Part shown: positions 55,385-64,000 of the stretch, piece by piece | Layout: each line of letters starts with the position of its first letter | Numbering within the stretch: the stretch's first letter is position 1 | Assembly (NCBI GenBank): GCA_014526335.1 | Contig: JACTAT010000282.1 | Span: forward strand, 525,335-589,334 | Source: Chrysaora quinquecirrha | Taxonomy: Eukaryota; Cnidaria; Scyphozoa; Semaeostomeae; Pelagiidae | Direction of reading: 5' to 3' | DNA length: 64,000 nucleotides | Program-made: the position numbers and the translations under genes | The notes under the pieces: generated by a model | Database searches by the model: none | What the model was told of the DNA's origin: nothing | What the model saw: the letters and a program-made list of their open reading frames with translations, nothing else

Positions 55385-56560
55385 AGGTTATCCAACCAAT
55401 CACTCCATTTTCCACCTGTTCTGTTTCCTCAAACTAATTGAAATAAGCATCACGTCGATTAAATGCAACAATTTTGCCTTTGAACCAGCCAAGGTAGATT
55501 CTGCTGCCATGTTCATCCTCTTTCTGATATTCCACCTCAATTCTCTGGCCGATATAAGCTCTCTTCCTTTCCTGTTGGGCATGCTTTTTCTTCTTGGTTT
55601 GTTGATATGTCGTCTTTTATCTGGAGGTGCATTTTCTTTGTCTCCTAACAAGGACCTTCTTCTAGTACTCTTGGCTCATTTCCTTGACAGGGTCCTTTGA
55701 TAAGATGTGGGAACCTGCTCTTCTCTTGCCGCAATCTTTACGCCATGCCCTCTATCTTCTAGGTACATATTTTCCAGCAAAGCACGAAGACTGCAGCCTT
55801 TTTGATGAATCAATTGCCTATTTATTGATTCCAACAGATTTTTGGCCTTTGGTTTGGACACCCAGCAGGAAAAACGCTTTTTTAAACATTAGGAGGTGAT
55901 TAGGCCTCCACCACAACTCTTTTCAGTGCGTGAGACGGCTCCAGTGTGCGTTTGAAAAGTTTTCTTCAGTTTTTGGACTATAGTTTCAGGTTTGGAACTA
56001 TTGCCAAGAATGGCGATGCCCGCAAAGGATGTCAAACAGGAGTAACACAGTATCATTATTTTCAGTTGCCATCACTAAATTTTTTTCTGCGATTTTCTCA
56101 CCAACTTTGCCACGTGATTCAACGAATGGATCCAAAGCACATGGCAGACACAGAGGATACGTTCACATGAATCTGCTCCTAATCCTCTCTTCAGTCCATT
56201 GGCTTGTGCATCATCAAAATCGTCAAGTATGAATCCTAAATTGGTACCTTTTTCTGAATTTATGGTGTCTATCTTCCACTGCTTCGAACATCTGTGTCAC
56301 TTGATAACGAGTTCATGCTCGAAACTTCGTTTTTATCTAATATAAGAAAATTTCAAATGGTACAAAATCTATTTTTATTCTTGTTTGTTCTATCTGTGTG
56401 AATGCTGTTCTATAAGCCTGGCCATCATGCTCATTGCACAAAACATTCCTATTCCTATATGTTTCTCTTCAAGCACTAGAAAGCTAACAATGTCCTCAAA
56501 AAGGCCATCTATACTTAGTTTTAAACGCTTTTCCTTTCTTCTCAAGTTTGTGAGCTCTTG
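55385..56560 (-). pseudogene. MULE-like transposase remnant
   Basis: Several minus-strand frames read in order give AYRTAFTQIEQTRIKIDFVP (about 56430), then FILDDFDDAQANGLKRGLG with a C-x-C-HVLWIHS segment (about 56080-56250) and a WWRPNHLLMFKKAF segment (about 55880). Frame 55861-55676 gives LLESINRQ and LRALLENMYLEDRGHG. A last part near 55420-55570 reads YIGQRIEVEYQKEDEHGSRI and LGWFKGKIVAF, a small Tudor-like tail. The sequence resembles MULE-type DDE transposases with a C-x-x-H-containing core. Many stops and shifts show it is dead. The name is my recognition and needs a search. Confidence 0.4.
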
Positions 56561-56599
56561 GTTGATTACTGCTGATGCTGATCTTGCATCTGATGTGGT

Positions 56600-58984
56600 A
56601 TTATTGAAACTTGAGTAGCATCTTTTTCAATTTCTAAGTGAGACTTCAAATATGTGATAACTGTTTATCTAGGGAGCTTAGTCCTTTTGCCTTGAGCATT
56701 GATCGAATTTCATCAACTAATAAACCATCTATTGATAGCAATTTCCAACATCTGATTCCATGTTCATTTCAAACAAGTGTAGGCTAGGCCTAAACTCAGT
56801 CAAAATGTTTACACATCAGTAAGTTCAATTATCTGATTTTGGTGGACCACGTGATAATTCGGTTCGATATACTATATAAGTCAAAGAAAAACCCTTGCAA
56901 AATGCGAGTCTTAAATTTCTAGAACAAAACGTGATTAAATAATGAGAAAATATAAAATAAAGTACTTCTGAGTCCAATTTCCATTATTGTGCCTTCTTCA
57001 GTTCGAATATAAATTAAGAATTGTTGTCCCTCGGGACAGCTACAAGTGATTTACTTCTTCTGCTTATTTAATGTGCTTTGGTGTGAAATACAAATGAGGT
57101 GTTCTTCCGAACGAACACCAATGATTGAGGTAAACTCTTGAAGTGTGAAGCTTCTTTTGAGATCACAGAAATTACCACAAGGAAAATCTGGTCAGCAGTT
57201 CTTAGTAAAACGCGAGCTTTTCTGATGGAATAATTTTACACCCTGAGCATGTTGTAAATCGAACAGCATCACTAAATAATACAGATATTGGAAAGCAAGT
57301 AGGTCAAAATCTTTTTCAAGCCATAGAAAGTAAATATATTGCATGTCTGACAAAGTTATGTTAAAACACAGCAGAATTCGCCATATGTAACCATCAAATC
57401 ATTTTTGGAATGTAAAACAATTCTCTTTTCCAGACGGCACTTTTACCAGTAGAAAACAATAAGAGAAGGTAAATACAAGAAAATTTCACTAATTTTGATA
57501 TGAATAAAAAACAATGTACACTTCCTGATTGTTAAAAATTTAGATAGACAATGAATTTTTTCCAAGTAGAAAATCATGCATAAAATCTGGCTGCAAAAAA
57601 GGCATCAAACAATCACTGATGCATTCATTCTGAAATATCTCAAATTTTTGGTACCAATATCTCAATTTTTTGAGTGGAACATCTAGGTAGTATAGCTGGA
57701 GGTCCTCCCAAAGAATTTCAATGTCTTTACTCTTATCTTTGCTTATTTATGCTCTATTTGAAGTTATTTATTGAAGTTTTCCATGAAAACAGATGAGTAG
57801 ATATTTACTCAACATTTCTTGCCAGAACGTTTAGATTTTTATCTTCTAGCTGAACTTGGTTTGCACGGACAAGTAACAAGTACAGAACAAAAAGTACACC
57901 AAAAATATAAAGAAGAACTCCAAACATTAAAAAACCAGCTAGAAGCAATAAAAACAGATTCTAATGTTACTTGAAGAAAAATCGATTTGTTACATGAAAG
58001 AAACCCTATTGCATTTTCTGATGAGGTAACAATTGCCATTTCAATAAAATTTCATTCATAGCATATACTCCTATATCTTTTTAAAACGTCATTCCATTTC
58101 TCAGTATTATACTGAAAATTCAGGCAATAATATCAACAAGAAACAAATTAAAAACTGTTTAAACAGAACAACAATTTTACTTATGTCAATGTGCTATGAT
58201 ATACAATATAGTTTTTATATTTCTAAGTATAGTGCCAACTTAGAAGAATCTGTTTTATATCTTCTTATGGTACAGAAAGTGGTCAAGCTTCTGCAAAAGA
58301 TGACGATTTTCTCAGCCCTTTTTTTACTTGAGGATTTTTGAAGAGGGTTTTGATAGTTATTTCCTTGTGTACTGCAGCTGAGCACAAAACTTGCATTAAT
58401 TTTCTTTCTTAACTTGGGCAAATTATGATAAAACGCTGTTGTTATCTAGTTAGGCAGACAAAGAGCCCCCTGCTTATTTCAACCCCCATTTATTATCAAT
58501 TATATTTCACAAAGTTTTCCCACCACCCGGTTTATTCCTAATAATACAAAAGATATGTTTTTACCGATCAATAACACAGCTCATAGCACGTTTTAGAATA
58601 TAAATTACACAGAGGAAAACAGCTTGACAGAAACGCCAGAGGGGTTGTATCCATGGCAGGCTTATGATTATCCTTGGTTAACAGAGTAGTTCTCTGCAGT
58701 CTTGGATTTTCTTCTTCTCACATCAAGAAAGGAAAAGTTCCAGGAAAAAGTGAAGTAGAAGAATGCATGTAAATACATCCGGTATTGAAAAACAGGTCTT
58801 CCAAAGTCATTAAATACATTTCAAGAGGAAATCACTGTATTTTTTCTTCTGTTCATAATGTTTTGATCAAGGCACAAAATTAATTGATCTCCTATTGAAA
58901 TGTATTTCTTTAGATGGCCATATCTCGGCAATGCTTGATTTATTTGAATGATTTTGCACATTAAAATAACAATATAATTTTGTG
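56600..58984. other. Stretch without recognised gene
   Basis: AT-rich, with no open frame resembling a known protein on either strand. No terminal or long tandem repeats noticed. Confidence 0.35.
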
Positions 58985-59745
58985 ATGTCACAAACAGGGC
59001 TGCAGAGTAACCTCTTCTCTATTGCTTAATGTGTCTAACAGAAGTGGCAAAATTTACGTTTTTTTCTCATAGAGACTTTTGTTTCACTGATTTATGACAC
59101 CATAACTAGAAGAAGGATTCGATTGCTTTACTGGAAATGTCTTGTTGAAGAACGCATTTGTGGAAAAAATGCCGGCTTGCCCAGCAAAAACACTAGGATA
59201 GGGTTATAGAGCAAGCCTCTTTCTTTAAATCGATGTGTCTAACAAAGCCGGCAATAATATTTGTTTTTTTCCTTCTACAGACTTTTGTTTCAGTGATTTA
59301 CAGCACTTCAACTGGAAAAAATTAAAGTGACCTGATCAACTGCATGAGTGATAATGCCTGTTTGAAAATAAAAATTTGCTACAAAATGCACGCTCGTTCC
59401 ACAAAACAATTAGATAGGGTTGTAGATCAAGCCTTTCTCTATCTACTGACATCTCTCACATTAAGTTGCAAATTCTAAGTTCTTTTCTAATACAGGCTTA
59501 TGTTTCACTCATTTACAGCACCTAAACTAGAAGAAGGTAAAGAACCCAAGTCGATTGTATTAGTGAAAGTGTTTTGTTGCAAATGACCATTTTTCTCAAG
59601 CAGTGCAGCTTTGCTCATCAAAAACACTTAGATAGGCTTGTAGAGCAAGCTCTTCTCGATCTACTGATATCTCTCACACAACTGGCACAATTACGATTTT
59701 TTCCTTATACAGACTTTGGTTTCACTGAATTACAGCACCTAGTAT
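58985..59745 (+). repeat. Degenerate tandem repeat, four units of about 206-225 bp
   Basis: The element gtttcactgattta recurs at 59081, 59287, 59512 and 59719. Each unit also has tctctattta...tgtctaac-like and gattttttccttatacagactt-like parts and agcacct(a)aactagaagaagg. The units end directly before the ORF1 region of the LINE at 59780-64000, so they may be its 5' monomers. Confidence 0.6.
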
Positions 59746-59859
59746 CATAATGGCATACAGAGGCATGTTAACTGTGCTACTACTATTTGTGTATTTAGTG
59801 CAAGTTTGTAAAACCTTAAACCTAGGTATGAAAGTAAATTAATAGTAATTAATCTCAGT

Positions 59860-60528
59860 ACTAAAATTACTGAAGAAAATATATGGGTTCCACCAGAGCC
59901 TGAACCTGATTCACCATCAACTACCCCACAAAACAGCTTTTTCTCTCGAAACAAGTCACCATCATGGCAAATCTCTGATCTCCTTATCACTCCACATACC
60001 AGTCCAAAGCCAAATGAGCAAGAAGAGGAAGGAAAAGAAAAAGAAGAGCATTTACTTACATGGAAAGAAATTATCCAGATAAGAGAAGAACTAAGCAATA
60101 TTAAAGAAGAAAGAAATAAATAAAAACCACCCAATTGGATCACATCAACAACATAGGAACCCATATATAAAGAGTTATCATTATAATACGACAAAAATAG
60201 AGAGCTTGCAAAAGAAAATGAGAAATTGAAGAATGAAATCTGGATATTAAAAGAAATGAAAATAACTGACAAGCAACAATGGAAAACAGTGACAAAAAAG
60301 CATGCCCTACCTCCTACCCAATCACCTACTCCAAACGTCCAACATCAAAGCTTCTTTCAACCTCTAACTGAGAATCATATTCATCTAAATCCATTCAAAC
60401 AAACAACAAACACAAACACTGCATCAAAGCCCCAAACTATTTCACACCAAAACAAACAACCAACCAACACCATACCAAATCATCATCAACCCAATCATCA
60501 AACACTTCCAAAACACCCCTCAAATTGA
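59860..60528 (+). pseudogene. LINE ORF1 N-terminal part (coiled coil and low-complexity region)
   Basis: One frame near 59860-60122 reads an acidic, Pro/Ser-rich segment followed by EEEGKEKEEHLLTWKEII and a coiled-coil-like end. After a break, 60226-60528 continues with LKEMKITDKQQWKTV and then a Pro/Thr/Asn/Gln-rich linker. The coding sense is plus; the long minus-strand frame over this part is its shadow. Confidence 0.5.
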
Positions 60529-60544
60529 CTAAAGAAAAAAATAT

Positions 60545-61006
60545 GTGGTTGGAGATTCCATGACAAACGGACTTCAACCATATAAAATGTTGCCAAGAAC
60601 ATCTGCCTTCAAATCCATCAGCATATCAGGAGCCACAACAAATGACCTATCTCACCACATCATTCCAAGTATTGAAAGATCTCCTGATGGCATTATGATA
60701 GATGGAGGCACCAATGACCTGAGAGAGCAGAATGCTGAAAGAATATCTTCCAATATCATCAACCTGGCCAACACAGTTTCCTCCCAGTCACCAAACACCA
60801 AAGTCTTCATATCAAGCATCATCCATCGACAAGACAATACTCACTTAAACCAAGAAATTCATAAAGCCAGCAATCTCCTAAAAGACCTGTGCACCAAAAA
60901 AGAAATAATTTTTATAGACAATGATAATTTAACATTCTCTGGTGTGAACTTCATCTTAACAAACCTGGAACATCTAAACTTGCTAAAAATATTATTGACT
61001 CTGTAA
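60545..61006 (+). pseudogene. LINE ORF1 esterase (SGNH/GDSL-like) domain
   Basis: 153 codons starting MVGDSMTNGL, where GDS carries the catalytic Ser of the SGNH block. SGATTNDL and IDGGTNDL (block with Gly/Asn) follow, then VFISSIIHRQD. The end, FIDNDNLTF...HLN, holds the usual Asp-x-x-His region, but the His part is altered (NLEHLN) by a likely shift near 60955. Esterase domains of this type are known in CR1-like ORF1 proteins. The domain may act in membrane or lipid association; this is not established. Confidence 0.6.
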
Positions 61007-61214
61007 AAACAGCTTTCTCAACAACTTTCCAACCAACTGTTTGACTAGGTTGCTCTTCAACTACAATATCATCAAATACCAACAATTCCAACAATGATCT
61101 ACACAATAAGAAATTAAGTGACTTTGATAATTCTATTTTCGATAGCAATAACAATTGCTCAAAAAATTGTGATTTAAATGCTGGAAACACTAATAATCCA
61201 GAGGATCAGCTAAA

Positions 61215-61975
61215 AACCCAAAATGCATGTCTATTGGGCATATAAATATCAATTCTATACCTAACAAATTAAGTGCCCTTATGAGTATCATAAACTCCAA
61301 TCTGGATATCCTATTAATATGAGAAACAAAAATAGATAATACCTTTCCAGATGCCCAATTTGCTTGCAGAGGTTAAACGAAACCATATCGCAGGGACAGA
61401 AAAATAGGTGGCGGGGGCTTACTACTTTATATGAATGATCATATTCCATCTCATCAACTTTCTGTCAATACTCTGCCAAATGATATGGAAGTGATAACTC
61501 TTGAATTAAACCTTCGAAAGCAAGAGTGGCTATGTATTTGTATTTACCATTCCCAACACCAAGATAGCAAATACTTTTTAGATGAGTTAGGAAAAGCATT
61601 CAATGCTTTTCCTAACATTCAATGACTACCTCCTGACATTCAATGACAATCTTATAATATTTGGGGATTTCAATCTAGAACCGGCAAATGAGACACTTGA
61701 AAATTTCATGAAGGCATATGATCTCTGTAATCTTGTCAAAGAACCAACATGATTTAAAGGTAACATCCATAAATGCATTGATCTTATTCTAACAAATAAA
61801 GAATATAGTTTCAATAACACAATAACTGTTGAAACTGGGCTCTCTGATTTCCATAAATTAACAGCGACAGTACTGAAGACTCACATAAACAAAGCTGAGC
61901 CAATTAAACTCAAGTATCGAGACTATAAAAACTTTAATACAGAAGTTTTAAAGAAGACTATTAAATTATTATAGC
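61215..61975 (+). pseudogene. LINE ORF2 endonuclease part, degenerate
   Basis: Broken frames give GHININSIPNKLSALMSII, ETKID (Glu), GGGGLLLYMNDHIPS, then IFGDFNLEP (Asp/Asn), CIDLILTN (Asp) and GLSDFHKL (Asp-x-His). At least four stops or shifts interrupt it. A short duplicated stretch (cattcaatg...ttcctaacattcaatgac) near 61597-61645 is inside the domain. Confidence 0.6.
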
Positions 61976-62179
61976 TCAACAAACTTAAACTACGGCATGT
62001 TCTCAAAGATTCTTTCTGACACTCTTCAAGATCATGCACCCTTAAAACAGAAAATGATAAGAGCAAATAACGCTCCTTTCATAAACAGACAATTAAAGAA
62101 ACTGGCAAGGCCAAAAGCAAACAACCAATTTTACAAGGTCAAAAGCAAAAAGCCAATTTTTCAAAGAAAGATCAACTGA

Positions 62180-64000
62180 AAATTGGGAAAAATATAAAAA
62201 ACTAAGAAATCAATGCATGAAGTTGAAAAACAAAAAGACATTACTATCGTACCTTAAACATCAATTTTGTAACAGACTGTAAAGAATTTTGGCGCACTTT
62301 AAAACCCCATTTCAACAATAAAACCTTAATGAATAACAAAATTATCTTAGTTGAAAATGATAGAATCATTTCCAGTAATAACAAAATTGCAGAGATTATG
62401 AACAATTATTCTATAAATATCACAGAATCTCTTAACTTGCCAAAAATAAATTGTCTAAAAAGCTGCTCAGAAAGTGATAGTAATGATATCCTGGAAATAA
62501 TTAAAAAATATAAAGATCATTCGAGCATTTAGAAAATTAAGGATTAACATGAACTAACAACTTCTGCTTTTATTTTCAATAAGACTAATAATTTTGAGAT
62601 CAATATTGAAATAACAAAGTTAAACACTAAAAAAGCAACAGGATCCGATGATATACCCTCTAAAATTCTAAAAACATCTATTGATCTTATTACTTCATAT
62701 CTCGCATATCTGTTTAATAAAAGTGTTGATGAATATGATTTTCCATTAGAACTTAAATGTGCTGACCTATCGCCAATCCATAAAAAGGACAGCACAACTT
62801 CAAAAGCTAACTATCGACCAGTTAGTGTTCTTCTATCCACTTCCAAAATCGTGGAACAAATAATGGCTAATCAAATAAATAAATATATGGAATATAAACT
62901 CTCCCCGTTGCTCTGTGGCTTTTGAAAGGGTTATGGGACCCAACATGCTCTGATAAGATTAACTGAAAATCTTAAGAGAAATTTTGACCAGAAGTTCAAA
63001 AACTGTTTCGTTCTCATGTATCTTTCAAAAGCATTTGACTGCCTTCCCCATCAGGCACTTGTTGCTAAGCCGATGCTTATGGTTTTAATATGAGTGCTCT
63101 GAAATTGGTTAAAAGTTATCCACAGGAGCAAAAACAGAGAGAGAAAATAAATTCAAATTATAGTGAATGGACCAGGATCAAAGAAGGGGTACCATAAGGC
63201 TCTGTACTTGGCCCTCTTTTCTTTAATATATTCATAAACGACATAATCCTCTTTCTTGAACATAGTGAGTTATGCAACTATGCCGATGATAACACAATCT
63301 GGATTAAAGGAAGAGACACAAATTTAATTACAAATACCTTGAGTAATGAAATAAGAGAACTGAACAAATGGTTTAAAAATAACTTGATGGTTTTTAATGA
63401 GGACAAATGCAAACTAATGAGTATTGAAAGTATAAACGATATACCAGAGAAAGCAGAAATAAAGATAAATGACAATCCTGTAGAAGAAGTAAATGAAGCT
63501 AAACTACTAGGTGTCACCTTAGATAAGCAACTTTCCTTTGATAAACATACTAAATCAATCTGCAAAAATGCTGGTAAAAACTCAGTGCTTTAGCCAGGTT
63601 AGCCCCATACCTAACTTAAGAGAAAAGGGTCTTAATTATGAAAGTTTTGTAATATCCCAGTTTAACTATTGTCCCCTAGTCTGGATGTTTTGTAGTACGA
63701 GAAACAATACTTTAGTTAACTCTATACACGAAAGAGCTTTAAGAATAGCCTTTAACTACTATTCCCTGAACTTTGCCAAATTGCTACCTATAGATGGTTC
63801 GTTAACTATTCATCAACTTAATATTCAAAACCTTCTTATTGAGATATTCAAAACATTAAATAGTTTAAATCCAGATCTCATGAAAGAGCTGTTTCTCACT
63901 CATACTTCAATGTATAATCTTTGATCATCTCATTTTGAGATAACCAGACCTTTTACAGACAGATATGGTCTGGAAACCTTAACGTACAGAGGCAGTTCTT
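62180..64000 (+). pseudogene. LINE ORF2 reverse transcriptase, degenerate, 3' end outside the window
   Basis: Reads TKKATGSDDIPSKIL-like sequence near 62625, KANYRPVSVLLSTSKIVEQ (62800-62860), LSKAFDCLPHQAL (motif A near 63030), GSVLGPLFFNIFINDI (motif B, 63200-63245) and CNYADDNTIW (motif C, 63275-63305). It then continues through LLGVTLDKQLSFDKH and the C-terminal part in 63538-63924. Stops occur near 62530, 62925, 63093 and 63195. It belongs to the CR1/Jockey group by motif style. Confidence 0.65.

Larger units (their letters stand above)
59780..64000 (+). mobile_element. Degenerate CR1-like LINE with esterase ORF1, runs off the right edge
   Basis: Contains an ORF1 with an acidic/coiled-coil part and an SGNH-esterase domain, then an endonuclease and an RT in ORF2. 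Many stops and shifts interrupt it. It differs in sequence and ORF1 type from the LINE at 48430-52987. Confidence 0.7.

Noticed and set aside
59745..60272. 175-codon minus-strand frame rich in Ser and Phe
   Set aside because: Antisense of the acidic LINE ORF1 region; it has no recognisable domain.
1..64000. tRNA, rRNA or snRNA genes
   Set aside because: I saw no convincing box A/box B pair, cloverleaf or rRNA segment on either strand by eye; a dedicated scan was not possible.

Overview
The window is repeat-rich, AT-rich eukaryotic DNA and contains almost nothing but mobile elements, satellites and broken genes. Metazoan origin is indicated by Penelope-like elements (PLEs), CR1/L2-type LINEs, a THAP-type transposase gene with a GT-AG intron, an ISL2EU/Harbinger-type DDE transposase and a histone H2A-like 5' end with a TATA box. 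The mix resembles invertebrate, possibly cnidarian, genomes; the species is not determinable from this sequence.

Layout. 1-720: frameshifted DDE transposase running off the left edge. 1159-3677 (minus): a broken multidomain gene reading SWIM zinc finger, YqaJ-type nuclease, PHD fingers, Ulp1-like protease. 3821-33642: the dominant structure, a 29.8 kb head-to-tail array of a PLE with a reverse transcriptase but no GIY-YIG endonuclease. The array is one 5'-truncated copy followed by nine units of 3226-3239 bp. 33760-38010: minisatellites, two copies of a small MITE-like hairpin element, and a tandem duplication carrying two histone H2A-like gene starts. 38010-45016: a 96-bp satellite split by a second, different and nearly intact PLE (minus strand, RT plus GIY-YIG), with a 12-bp target duplication, pseudo-LTRs, a hammerhead-like motif and a 2A-like peptide motif. 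45033-46182 (minus): a THAP gene remnant with one intron. 46363-48200: LINE scraps and unidentified remnants. 48430-52987 (plus): a nearly complete CR1/L2-type LINE with ORF1, PHD, endonuclease and RT. 52987-53262 (minus): a fragment of a different LINE RT. 55385-56560 (minus): a MULE-like transposase remnant. 58985-64000 (plus): about 210-bp repeats leading into a second, degenerate LINE with an SGNH-esterase ORF1 and an EN-RT ORF2 that runs off the right edge.

How it fits together. There is no host operon-like logic. The content reflects serial insertion and tandem amplification. The PLE array is the most unusual object. Its copies are nearly identical, but no copy has a fully open RT frame, and most breaks lie at homopolymers where other copies have the length that keeps the frame. 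A single upstream ATG exon can be joined in frame to the RT by a GT-AG intron of about 188 nt. Endonuclease-less PLEs with introns are known from other lineages (Athena, Coprina). Whether this one is such an element or an endonuclease-deleted derivative amplified as a satellite cannot be settled from this window alone.
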